Assembly (NCBI RefSeq): GCF_900109665.1
Contig: NZ_FOAO01000001.1
Location: 255,098 to 319,097 of the forward strand
Length of the DNA stretch: 64,000 nt
Direction: 5' to 3'
Source: Blastococcus sp. DSM 46786
GTDB lineage: Bacteria > Actinomycetota > Actinomycetes > Mycobacteriales > Geodermatophilaceae
Of this stretch, positions 1-10,010 are shown one piece after another; within the stretch, counting starts at the first letter, position 1; the number at the start of each line of letters is the position of its first letter. The notes under the pieces were generated by a model, which worked only from the letters and a program-made list of their open reading frames with translations, searched no databases and was not told the DNA's origin. A program made the position numbers and the translations under genes.

Positions 1-1682
1 CCGGTCGCCGGCGACCAGTACAGGCCACCCCCCTGGAAGAGCTGGAGGCAGCCACCGTTCCGCAGCCCGCAGACGGCGCCCCCCGTGGGGTAGCCCAGCC
101 AGCTGGTCTCGGCACCGAGCTCCGCCCAGCGGGCACCCAGCGCGCCGGTGAGCGTCCTGGCACCCGTTGCCGGGGACCAGTAGATCGCCCCGCGCTCGAA
201 CGACTGCTGGCACCCGCCGTCGCGCAGTCCGCACCGCTCAGCGGCCAGAGGTGCCCCGAGCGGGCCGTTGCTGCCGCCCAGCGACGAGTAGAGACGTGCG
301 ATCGGGCTGTCGTCCACGGGTCCGTCCGCCGCCGTGCGCACGTTCACCGTCGCCCCGGTCGACGAGGTGCTGACGACGCTGACGGTGAGCCCCTGCTCGA
401 GCAGCATCCGGTTCCCGGCAGGCAGGACGGTCTGCTGATCCTGGTCCCAGGCCGCCTGGCCTGCCGGGGTGCCGTCGAGCAGCAGCGAGGTGTCGCTGGT
501 GGGTCCGGGACCGCCACGACGGACGAGGACGCCGGGCTGCAACCCGTAGCTCGCGGCGGCAGGATCCGACAGCCAGGTGTCGCGGCCGGTGGCGGCGCGG
601 TACTCCACCCAGTAGCGCGTGGTCCCCGCGGTCAGCGCGAGCACCCGTAGCCCGCTGCGGCTCCCCATCGGGCTCAGCGTGTAGGTGCCACCGGTGCCGG
701 TCGAGGACACCGACCGCTGCGCAGCCGACGGCAGGAAGCCGAGCCGGGCGGCGTGCGGGGCGTTGAGCGAGCCGACCTGGTCCCAGGAGATGCCCATGAC
801 GTCGTACATGTCCCGGTACGACACCGTCCGGCAGGGCGCCGTCTCGGGCGTGGCATCGCACTGGACCGCCGAGGAGTGACCGAGCCCGAAGTTGTGACCC
901 AGCTCGTGGGCGAGCACCGACGTGGCCGTGTCCTGCACGTAGACCTGGCCGCCGCTGCCGACGCCCGAGCCGATCGTGCCGAGCCCGTACGAGCAGCCGG
1001 GGGTGCCGTAGGGGACGTAGAGCAGCAGGTGGCGCCCCGGTCCACCGGTCCAGCTGATCGCGGTTGCGACCTCGTCCCACAGCTGGAACGGCGTGCTGCA
1101 GCCGGCCGTCGTGCTGAGCCAGTCGTGGCTCCCGGTGACCGCCACGGTGATGGCACCGTCGCTCTGCTCGTGCCAGAACTGCCGGACGGCACCGTCGACC
1201 GCGGTGACGACGTCGGACAGCTGCTTGCCGTCGCGCGGCGCGCCGCCGGGCTGCACCATCACCACCGTCACGCCGTTGGTGTGCGGGGCCGTGGCGGCGG
1301 CGGGTTCCGCCGGAGCCACCACCTCTGCGGTCACGACCTCGCGCGCGGGCTCCAGGCCGTGCTCCACCGTGGCCTCGTCACGGACCTCGGCCCCGACCGT
1401 CACCTCGACCGTCGCGCCCACCTCGATGTCGTCGACATCGCCGGTGGAGACGCGGACCGTGTCGCCGCCGGCGACGTCGATCCAGCTCAGCAGTCCGTCA
1501 TCGGGGTGCTCGGCGTGCTGCTCCGCAGCGGGGCCGTCGTGCTCGGGGTCGGCCCAGGCCTGAATCAACTCCCCGACCACGACGTCGCCGGCCGCCGTCG
1601 GCTGCTCCTCCGCCCGCGACGACGGGACGCCTGCCGCACCGAGCAGCACGGTCCCGACGGTGATGACTACTAGCGGTCGCAT
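1..1682 (-). CDS. secreted zinc metallopeptidase with C-terminal LGFP repeats (3' end outside window)
   Basis: Minus-strand frame from ATG at 1682, still open at the left edge (at least 560 residues). The N-terminus (MRPLVVITVG...) is a signal peptide with a likely cut after SSRA near residue 24. A reprolysin-like zinc motif HELGHNFGLGH begins at His259, followed by YDVMG, the Met-turn expected in metzincins. After a beta-rich region, the last ~110 visible residues contain repeats of the form W..LG....LG.P....C.L..GG..Q.F..G.IYWS, typical of LGFP repeats that bind the actinobacterial envelope. It is a paralogue of the next gene (1824-3542), which ends in a membrane anchor instead. Exported protease bound to the cell wall is the best reading; the substrate is unknown. 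Confidence 0.85.
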   Translation of the reverse strand, partial: MRPLVVITVGTVLLGAAGVPSSRAEEQPTAAGDVVVGELIQAWADPEHDGPAAEQHAEHPDDGLLSWIDVAGGDTVRVSTGDVDDIEVGATVEVTVGAEVRDEATVEHGLEPAREVVTAEVVAPAEPAAATAPHTNGVTVVMVQPGGAPRDGKQLSDVVTAVDGAVRQFWHEQSDGAITVAVTGSHDWLSTTAGCSTPFQLWDEVATAISWTGGPGRHLLLYVPYGTPGCSYGLGTIGSGVGSGGQVYVQDTATSVLAHELGHNFGLGHSSAVQCDATPETAPCRTVSYRDMYDVMGISWDQVGSLNAPHAARLGFLPSAAQRSVSSTGTGGTYTLSPMGSRSGLRVLALTAGTTRYWVEYRAATGRDTWLSDPAAASYGLQPGVLVRRGGPGPTSDTSLLLDGTPAGQAAWDQDQQTVLPAGNRMLLEQGLTVSVVSTSSTGATVNVRTAADGPVDDSPIARLYSSLGGSNGPLGAPLAAERCGLRDGGCQQSFERGAIYWSPATGARTLTGALGARWAELGAETSWLGYPTGGAVCGLRNGGCLQLFQGGGLYWSPAT

Positions 1683-1823
1683 GGACCAGGCCCCAAGGGC
1701 AGCGCGCACGGCAGGACTCCAGGACGAAGGGACTCTGCCTGTATCGGCATGTGCGGGGCACAACTGAACCGTGCCGGCCGGTGGAACTCGGCGACAGCCG
1801 TTGAGGCGTCGACCGCCGCTGCC

Positions 1824-3542
1824 TCAGCCCTGACGCAGGCGGTGCCGGCGCAGCACCTGCACCAGCAGCAGCACCGAGCCGCCGAGCACCGAGCCGGCGA
1901 CGGGCAGCAGCACGCCTCCGGAGGAGCTGGAGCTGTCGCCGACCGGCTCGAGCGGGATGCTCGCCCGCGGCACCGCTAGCTCGACCGCCGGGGCCCACGC
2001 CAGCGGCGCCTGCGCCGTTCCCCCGGGTGCGGTCCCCACGACCGGCCCTGCATCCCCGGCCGGGGTGGCCGTACCGCGCCCGGCACTGCTGCCCTGCGCC
2101 GGCTGTGCCGGCACCGCGGCGGCCGCGGTCGCGGGTCGGGTCGCCGGGACCACCTCCACCACCGCCCCGCCGCCGTCGACGCCGCGCACCGTGAGGGTGA
2201 AATCGCCCCCGGACAGCGGGACCGCGACCCCGGTCGGCAGGGCGAACTGGAGATCGGCCTCCCAGCGACCGGCCGGGCCGGGCGTGCCGTCCAGCAGCAG
2301 CGAGGTGTCGGGGAACTGCCCCGTCCGCCGCAGCAGCACCCCGGCGTCGAGGCGGTAGACGTTGTCCCGCGTGCCGAGCCAGGCGTCGCGCCCAGTGGCG
2401 GAGCGGAACTCGAGCCAGTAGGCGACCCCTTCGGCGTCCACGAGCCGGAGCGCCCGCAGACCCGTGCCGCCGGCCAGCGGCGCCAGGGTGACGCTCGTGG
2501 CGCCCTCCCCCACCGAGACGGTCCGCTGCGCGTCGCCGGGGAGGACGCCGAGCGCGGCGGCCTGGACGGCGTTGAGCGAGCCGAGCTGGGCCCAGGAGGC
2601 ACCCATCACGTCGTAGTAGTCGCGGTAGCCCGCGGTGCGGCAGGAGCCGCCCTCGACCGCGCCGTCGCACTGCTCCCCCGAGGAGTGGCCGAGGCCGAAG
2701 TTGTGGCCGAGCTCGTGGGCGATCACGGTGGCGCCGCCGTCGCGCACGTAGAGACGCCCGCCGGACGCCGGTGAGGCGCCGACCTGGGCCAGCGCGTAGG
2801 AGCAGGCCGGCTGGCCGGCGCTCTCGCCGCTCAGCCGGAGCATCAGGTGCTTGCCGGGGCCGGCGGCGAACCCGACCTCGGCGGCGACCTCGTCCCAGAG
2901 CGCCTGCGGGTCCGCGCAGCCGGCCGTCGTCCGCACCCAGTCGTGCCGGCCGGTGACGCCGAGGGCGACGGCGCCACCGGTCTGCTCGGACCAGAACCGG
3001 GCGACCGCCCCGTCGACGGTCGTGACGACGTCGCGCAGCCGCGTGCCGTCCGGCTCCGTCCCCGCCGGCGCCACCAGGACGACGGTGACCTCGTTGGTCA
3101 GGCCGCCCCGCGGCGCGGGCAGCGGCTCCGGCGAGGTGTCCGGCGGCGGGGAGAGGACGTCGCTCTCCAACACCGTGCGGGCGGGGTCGTGCCCGTCGGC
3201 GCTCGCCTCGTCCTCGACCGCCCGCCCGACGGTGAGCTCCACCGTGGCACCGGCCGGGACGTCGGCGACCTGCTCGGCCGGGACGCGCACCGCGCCGTCG
3301 GCCGTGGCCACCCAGCTCAGCCGGGTGGTGTCGTCGCTCCCCTCGGCGTGGTGCCCCTCGGAGCCCTCCGCCCAGACGTGCACGAGCTCGCCCCGGACCG
3401 TCGCCGTCCCGCCGTCGGCGGCGGCCACGGCGGGCACCGCGACGACGCCGAGAGCGGCGGCCAGGACCGCACCGGCCAGCCCGAGCGGGCGGGCGGGACG
3501 ACGGCGGCCGCGGGGACGACGGAGGTCGTGGTCAGGAGACAT
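1824..3542 (-). CDS. secreted zinc metallopeptidase with C-terminal membrane anchor
   Basis: 572 residues from ATG 3542 with AGGAG just upstream; an in-frame TTG directly before it is less likely. An Arg-rich n-region, a hydrophobic stretch and an AVAAA cleavage region form a signal peptide. The zinc motif HELGHNFGLGH starts near residue 276 and YDVMG follows, as in reprolysin-like metallopeptidases. The C-terminus has a Ser-rich linker, one hydrophobic helix (about residues 545-563) and a basic tail (RRHRLRQG), so the mature protein is probably tethered outside the membrane. It is clearly a paralogue of the neighbour at 1-1682: same order of domains and the same motif, but LGFP repeats there are replaced here by a transmembrane tail. 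Confidence 0.85.
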   Translation of the reverse strand: MSPDHDLRRPRGRRRPARPLGLAGAVLAAALGVVAVPAVAAADGGTATVRGELVHVWAEGSEGHHAEGSDDTTRLSWVATADGAVRVPAEQVADVPAGATVELTVGRAVEDEASADGHDPARTVLESDVLSPPPDTSPEPLPAPRGGLTNEVTVVLVAPAGTEPDGTRLRDVVTTVDGAVARFWSEQTGGAVALGVTGRHDWVRTTAGCADPQALWDEVAAEVGFAAGPGKHLMLRLSGESAGQPACSYALAQVGASPASGGRLYVRDGGATVIAHELGHNFGLGHSSGEQCDGAVEGGSCRTAGYRDYYDVMGASWAQLGSLNAVQAAALGVLPGDAQRTVSVGEGATSVTLAPLAGGTGLRALRLVDAEGVAYWLEFRSATGRDAWLGTRDNVYRLDAGVLLRRTGQFPDTSLLLDGTPGPAGRWEADLQFALPTGVAVPLSGGDFTLTVRGVDGGGAVVEVVPATRPATAAAAVPAQPAQGSSAGRGTATPAGDAGPVVGTAPGGTAQAPLAWAPAVELAVPRASIPLEPVGDSSSSSGGVLLPVAGSVLGGSVLLLVQVLRRHRLRQG

Positions 3543-3651
3543 CAACTCCTGGATCGGCGGCCCCGCCCTCCGTCGGCACCGGATCGGCGATGTTGAGCCG
3601 AACTCCCGTCACACCCGCCGCAGCCGCCCCGGACCTCCCCGGGGCATCACC

Positions 3652-5055
3652 TCAAGCCAGGTCGTCGGCACCCATCAGGCGTCGCCCCGCCTCGGTGATC
3701 GACCCCGACAGCGACGGGTAGATGGCGAAGGTCTGCGCCAGGTCGTCGACCGTCAGCCCCTTGGTGACGGCGAGCGCGATCGGCAGCACGAGCTCCGAGG
3801 CCCCCGGGGAGACGACGACGCCGCCCACGATGACGCCGGTGGACCGCCGGGCGAACAGCTTCACGAAGCCGTCGTGCAGGTCGCTCATCTTGGCGCGGGC
3901 GTTGGTCGCCAACGGCAGCCGCACCGCCTCGACGTCGGCGTTCTCGGCGAGCGACTTCTCCTGCACGCCGACGGTCGCGATCTCGGGGTGGGTGAAGACG
4001 TTGGCGGCCACCGTCTTGAGCTTGATCGGCGCCACCGCCTCGCCGAGGGCGTGCCACATGGCGATCCGGCCCTGCATCGCGGCCACGGAGGCGAGCTGGA
4101 AGACGCCGGTGACGTCGCCGGCGGCGTAGATGCCCGGGACCGAGGTGCGGGAGACCCGGTCGACGACGACGTGCCCCGACTCGGTGACCTGCACCCCGTG
4201 CTCCTCCAGGTTGAGCCCGGCGGTGTTGGGCACGGTGCCGACGGTCATCAGGGCATGGGAACCCTCGACGCAGCGCCCGTCGGTGAGCTCGACGGCGATC
4301 CCCTTCTCGGTGCGCTTGACGCCGGCGGCCCGGCCGCGCTCCAGACGGCCACCGCGGGACTGGAAGACCTGCTCGAGCACCTCGGCGGCGTCGGAGTCCT
4401 CGCCCGGCAGCACGCGGTCGCGGGAGGAGACGAGGGTGACCGGCACGCCGGCTTCCAGGTAGCCGGAGGCGAACTCCGCGCCCGTGACGCCCGAGCCGAC
4501 GACCACGAGGTGCTCCGGCGCCTCCTGCAGGTCGTAGACGTCGCGCCAGTCGAGGATCCGCTCGCCGTCGGGCTCGGCCCCGGGCAGCACCCGCGGGTCG
4601 GCGCCGGTGGCGATGAGGACGACGTCGCCCTCGACCTCCTCGAGGACGTTGCCGTCGTCGTCGAGGATCTCCACCTCGTGCGCGGCCAGACCGGGCTCGT
4701 CGTCGGCCAGCCGCCCCCGCCCGGCGACGATCCGCACGCCCTCGGCGTCCAGGCGCGCGTGGATGTCGGCCGACTGCGCCATCGACAGGTTCTTCACGCG
4801 CTGGTTGGCGGCGGGCAGGTCCAGGCTCACGGTGGCGAGCTCCGCCCCGTGCACGCCGAGGACGGCGGAGTCGCGCACCGACGTCATGGCGCCGGCCGCC
4901 GCGATCAGGGCCTTGGAGGGCACGCAGTCGGTGAGCACGCTGGCACCACCGATGCCGTCGCGCTCGATGACGGTGACCTGCGCACCGAGCTGCGCGGCGA
5001 CCAGCGCGGCCTCGTAGCCGGCCGGGCCACCACCGATGATGACGATGCGGGTCAT
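3652..5055 (-). CDS. NAD(P)H-quinone dehydrogenase, flavoprotein disulfide reductase family (Rv3303c/LpdA-like)
   Basis: 467 residues from ATG 5055, preceded by GATGGAG. The N-terminal FAD motif GGGPAGYEAAL and a second Rossmann motif GSGVTGAEFA are present, and the C-terminal dimerisation domain ends in YPSLSGSITEA. The usual CxxxxC redox pair of lipoamide dehydrogenases is not intact: the site reads GGASVLTDCVPSK, with only the second cysteine. This matches the mycobacterial Rv3303c family, which transfers electrons from NAD(P)H to quinones rather than to lipoamide. A true lipoamide dehydrogenase lies at 25416-26822. A further in-frame start 33 nt upstream is possible but has no supporting ribosome site. 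Confidence 0.88.
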   Translation of the reverse strand: MTRIVIIGGGPAGYEAALVAAQLGAQVTVIERDGIGGASVLTDCVPSKALIAAAGAMTSVRDSAVLGVHGAELATVSLDLPAANQRVKNLSMAQSADIHARLDAEGVRIVAGRGRLADDEPGLAAHEVEILDDDGNVLEEVEGDVVLIATGADPRVLPGAEPDGERILDWRDVYDLQEAPEHLVVVGSGVTGAEFASGYLEAGVPVTLVSSRDRVLPGEDSDAAEVLEQVFQSRGGRLERGRAAGVKRTEKGIAVELTDGRCVEGSHALMTVGTVPNTAGLNLEEHGVQVTESGHVVVDRVSRTSVPGIYAAGDVTGVFQLASVAAMQGRIAMWHALGEAVAPIKLKTVAANVFTHPEIATVGVQEKSLAENADVEAVRLPLATNARAKMSDLHDGFVKLFARRSTGVIVGGVVVSPGASELVLPIALAVTKGLTVDDLAQTFAIYPSLSGSITEAGRRLMGADDLA

Positions 5056-5156
5056 GGCTCCATCTTCCGTTGCCGGGCGGTCGGTCAACCGCCATTGTCC
5101 CCGGCGCGGCCCGGATCGGCGTCACCGCCCGTTCCCGGCCGGCCGGGCCGCGTGGT

Positions 5157-5162
5157 TAGGCT
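5157..5162 (+). promoter_or_regulatory. -10 box (TAGGCT) of a leaderless promoter
   Basis: TAGGCT is followed by exactly 7 nt and then ATG at 5170, with no room for a ribosome binding site. This is the standard geometry of leaderless actinobacterial transcripts. Confidence 0.6.
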
Positions 5163-5169
5163 CGCCGGG

Positions 5170-5664
5170 ATGGGCCTCTACGCCGCCTACGGGTCGAACA
5201 TGGACCCGGCTCAGATGCTGCGCCGGTGTCCGTCGTCCCCGCACGCCGGCACTGGCTGGATCCGCGGCTGGCGGCTGACGTTCGGGGGCGAGGAGCTGGG
5301 CTGGGAGGGCGCCCTGGCCACGCTCGTCCCGGCGGAGGACGACTCGCCTGGTGTGTTCGTCGCCCTCTACGACCTCACCGAGGCGGACGAGCGGGCTCTG
5401 GACGCCTGGGAGGGCGCCGACTCCGGCCTCTACCGCCGGGTGCACCTGCGGGTGCACATCACTGCTCCGCAGGGGGACGGGACGCGAGCGACTGCCCTGC
5501 TGGGCGGCGACGTCGTCGCCTACGTCTACGTGCTCGACGCCTTCGAGGGCGGGCTGCCCTCGGCCCGGCACCTGGGTGCCATGGCCGACGCCGCCGAGGC
5601 GGCCGGCGCTCCCGACGACTACGTGCGCGAGCTCCGCTCCCGCGACTGCCGCAGCGCCTTCTGA
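5170..5664 (+). CDS. gamma-glutamylcyclotransferase family protein
   Basis: 164 residues. The N-terminus MGLYAAYGSNMDP carries the YGSN signature of the gamma-glutamylcyclotransferase (GGCT/ChaC-like) fold, and a conserved acidic segment EGADSGLYRR lies mid-protein. Family members release 5-oxoproline from gamma-glutamyl peptides, but many bacterial members are untested. The ATG start is fixed by the -10 box 7 nt upstream. The gene stands alone on the plus strand, divergent from the quinone dehydrogenase at 3652-5055. A palindromic repeat starts 15 bp after its stop codon and could act as terminator for it and for the convergent gene. Confidence 0.8.
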   Translation: MGLYAAYGSNMDPAQMLRRCPSSPHAGTGWIRGWRLTFGGEELGWEGALATLVPAEDDSPGVFVALYDLTEADERALDAWEGADSGLYRRVHLRVHITAPQGDGTRATALLGGDVVAYVYVLDAFEGGLPSARHLGAMADAAEAAGAPDDYVRELRSRDCRSAF

Positions 5665-5678
5665 GCCGCCCCCCTTCC

Positions 5679-5740
5679 CGTGATCATGGTGCCGTGACCA
5701 CCTCGGGCCGCCCTAAAGTGGTCACGGCGCCATGATCACG
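5679..5740. repeat. palindromic repeat family 1, copy A
   Basis: A 23-nt arm (5679-5701) and its reverse complement (5718-5740) match at 22 of 23 positions, with a 16-nt loop. The core is GATCATGGYGCCGTGACCAC. The right arm overlaps the 3' end of the convergent gene at 5722-6648 and supplies its stop codon. Related copies are at 6744-6799 and 34028-34088. It can act as a bidirectional terminator hairpin. Confidence 0.9.
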
Positions 5741-6648
5741 GTGCGGCGGGCCGTGAGCTGACGGCGCACCTGCTCGACCATCGCCTCCGCACGGCGGTAG
5801 ACGTCGACCGCGGTGAAGTGCAGGAGCCTCCAGTCGCGCTCGCTCAGCCAGTTGTGGCGGTCGCGATCGGCGGCGAGCTGCTGCCGGGTCATGTGCGCCT
5901 CGAGCCCGTCGAACTCCGCGCCGACGCGGTGGTCCTCCCACCCGACGTCGAGCCGGTGCCGTCGACCGGCGCCACGCACCTCGAGCTGGACGGCCGGCGG
6001 CGGCAGGCGGGCGACCAGGAACCGCCAGCGCATCCGGGACTCCATCGGTGACTCGGACCGAGCGTCGGCGACGGGGACCAGCTCGTCGAGCCGCCGCACC
6101 CCTCGCAGGCCGCGTTGGCGCACCCGTTCGTGGGCGAGCTGCTCAGGCGTGCATGCGCCGGCGCGCAGGGCCCGGTCGAGCGTGGCCAGCGTGTCGATCG
6201 GCGCGCCGAGCCGCGCGACGTCGCAGGCCGTGCGTGCACCCGGGGTGCACCAGACCCCGTTCCGGAGGACCGCGTCCTCGGTGTCGAGCACCGACGGGTG
6301 CACCTGGAGCTGCCGCAGCAGCCGGTTGTCCATCGCCGCCGGCCCCAGGAAGTGCAGCCGATCGGTGGCGGCCGCGGTGTCCGACCGCAGGTCGAAGCCC
6401 CACAGGAGGGCTGCGGTGCTGTGACAGGCGACCAGGTCGCCGCCGAGCCAGAGCGCGGCGGCCCGGACCAGCGACGGGAGCTCGTCCGGCTGCTCGCCGT
6501 CGACGTAGATCCCCCGCCACGGTGTGCGTCGCCAGCGACCGCTGCGCAGCTCCGCCCGGATCCGCGCCGGGGGGTGCCGCTCGAGCGCCTGGTCGCGGGT
6601 GAAGACCCCACCCTGGCGGGCCACCAGGCGCACGAAGCTCTGCGACAT
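5722..6648 (-). CDS. DUF559-type endonuclease-like protein with AbiEi-like N-terminal domain
   Basis: 308 residues from ATG 6648, where CAGGGT sits 7 nt upstream as a leaderless -10; a longer frame reaches 6732 without such support. The N-terminal ~60 residues (VRLVARQGGVFTRDQAL...RRTPWRGIYVDG) resemble the winged-helix domain of AbiEi-type antitoxins. The C-terminal ~100 residues (RLDVGWEDHRVGAEFDG...RDRHNWLSERDWRLLHFT) resemble DUF559, related to very-short-patch-repair endonucleases, with D and E candidates for the metal site. No partner toxin gene is adjacent. The last codons and the stop lie inside palindrome copy A, and copy B lies 95 bp upstream of the start, so the gene is bracketed by one repeat family. 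Function unproven. Confidence 0.72.
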   Translation of the reverse strand: MSQSFVRLVARQGGVFTRDQALERHPPARIRAELRSGRWRRTPWRGIYVDGEQPDELPSLVRAAALWLGGDLVACHSTAALLWGFDLRSDTAAATDRLHFLGPAAMDNRLLRQLQVHPSVLDTEDAVLRNGVWCTPGARTACDVARLGAPIDTLATLDRALRAGACTPEQLAHERVRQRGLRGVRRLDELVPVADARSESPMESRMRWRFLVARLPPPAVQLEVRGAGRRHRLDVGWEDHRVGAEFDGLEAHMTRQQLAADRDRHNWLSERDWRLLHFTAVDVYRRAEAMVEQVRRQLTARRTVIMAP

Positions 6649-6655
6649 GCGGCCG

Positions 6656-6661
6656 ACCCTG
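6656..6661 (-). promoter_or_regulatory. -10 box (CAGGGT) of a leaderless promoter
   Basis: CAGGGT on the minus strand ends 7 nt before ATG 6648 of the DUF559 gene. It decides the start choice there. Confidence 0.45.
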
Positions 6662-6743
6662 GCCGGTCGGGTCGAGGCGCAGGGGTCCCGTGCGGCATCT
6701 GTGGACGAGCCTGCGGCTGGGGACGAAGGCAACCCCCGCCGGT

Positions 6744-6799
6744 GATCATGGCGCCGTGACCACCTCGCGGGGCCCGGGAGTGGTCACGGCGCCATGATC
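6744..6799. repeat. palindromic repeat family 1, copy B
   Basis: Perfect 20-nt inverted arms (6744-6763 and 6780-6799) around a 16-nt loop, the same loop length as copy A. It lies between the 3' end of meaB (stop at 6817) and the start of the DUF559 gene, so it could also terminate the mut operon. Confidence 0.92.
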
Positions 6800-6816
6800 G
6801 CGGAGGGATCGAGGGG

Positions 6817-7802
6817 TCAGCCGGCGCGGAAGGTCGAGAGGATCTGCTGCGCGGCCAGTGCGGGGGTGAGCTCCCCGGCCAGCACCGCCTTCTCCAGGTC
6901 GGGGACGGCGGCCCGCACGCCGGGGTGCGCCCGGAGCTGGTGCTCCAGGCCGTCGCGCACGAGCTGCCAGGTCCAGCGCACCTGCTGGGCGCGGCGCCGC
7001 TCGTCGAACTCCCCCGAGACCTTCGCCCGCTCCTGGTGCTCGACCAGCTTGGCCCACACCTCGTCCAGGCCCTCGCCGGTGAGCCCGGCGCAGGTGAGCA
7101 CGGGGACGTCCCACCCGTTCCCGCGCCCACGCAGCAGCCGGATCGCCTGCGACAGCTCCCGCGCGGCCTTCCGGGCGTCGACGGCGGCCGGCCCGTCGGC
7201 CTTGTTGACGGCGATGACGTCGGCGATCTCGAGGATGCCGCGCTTGATCCCCTGCAGCTGGTCACCGGTGCGGGCGATGGTCAGGAAGAGGAACGAGTCG
7301 ACCATCTCGGCGACGGTGATCTCCGACTGCCCGACGCCGACGGTCTCCACCAGCACCACGTCGTGGCCGGCCGCCTCCACCACGACCATCGACTCGCGGG
7401 TCGCCTGGGCGACGCCACCGAGGGTGCCCGAGGTCGGCGAGGGCCGGATGAACGCGTTCTCGTCGACCGCCAGCCGGGCCATGCGGGTCTTGTCGCCGAG
7501 GATCGACCCACCCGACCGCGCCGACGACGGGTCGACGGCCAGCACCGCGACCCGGTGACCCGCACCGGTCAGGTCCACGCCGAGCTGGTCGATGAAGGTG
7601 GACTTGCCGACGCCGGGGACGCCGCTGATGCCGATCCGCCGCGCTCCCCCGGCGTGCGGCAGCAGCTCGACCAGCAGCTCCTGGGCGCGCTCGCGGTGGT
7701 CGGCCCGCCGCGACTCGACCAGCGTGATGGCGCGGGCCACCACCCGGCGGTCCCCGGCGAGCACCCCCTCGACCAGCGCCGGGACGTCGACGTCCCGCGG
7801 CA

Positions 7803-7803
<1 letters not shown>
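6817..7803 (-). CDS. meaB: methylmalonyl-CoA mutase-associated GTPase MeaB
   Basis: 328 residues. G-protein motifs are complete: Walker A GVPGVGKST (residues 61-69), DPSS, ETVGVGQSE and NKAD, all typical of the MeaB/ArgK family. MeaB guards methylmalonyl-CoA mutase, gating adenosylcobalamin loading and ejecting damaged cofactor. The ATG overlaps the mutB stop codon (ATGA), so translation is coupled to the mutase it serves. It is the last gene of the minus-strand run that begins near 16 kb, and palindrome copy B follows its stop codon. Confidence 0.95.

Positions 7804-10006
<2,203 letters not shown>

Positions 10007-10010
<4 letters not shown>

Noticed and set aside
3652-5055. Dihydrolipoyl dehydrogenase
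   Set aside because: The redox CxxxxC pair is incomplete (only VLTDCVPSK remains), and a complete lipoamide dehydrogenase is at 25416-26822.
2851-5664. A 937-codon open frame on the plus strand running through the metallopeptidase, quinone dehydrogenase and cyclotransferase genes
   Set aside because: Its first 770 codons are antisense to two well-supported genes and have repetitive Arg/Gly/Ala/Pro composition. Only the last 164 codons (from 5170) form a real protein.
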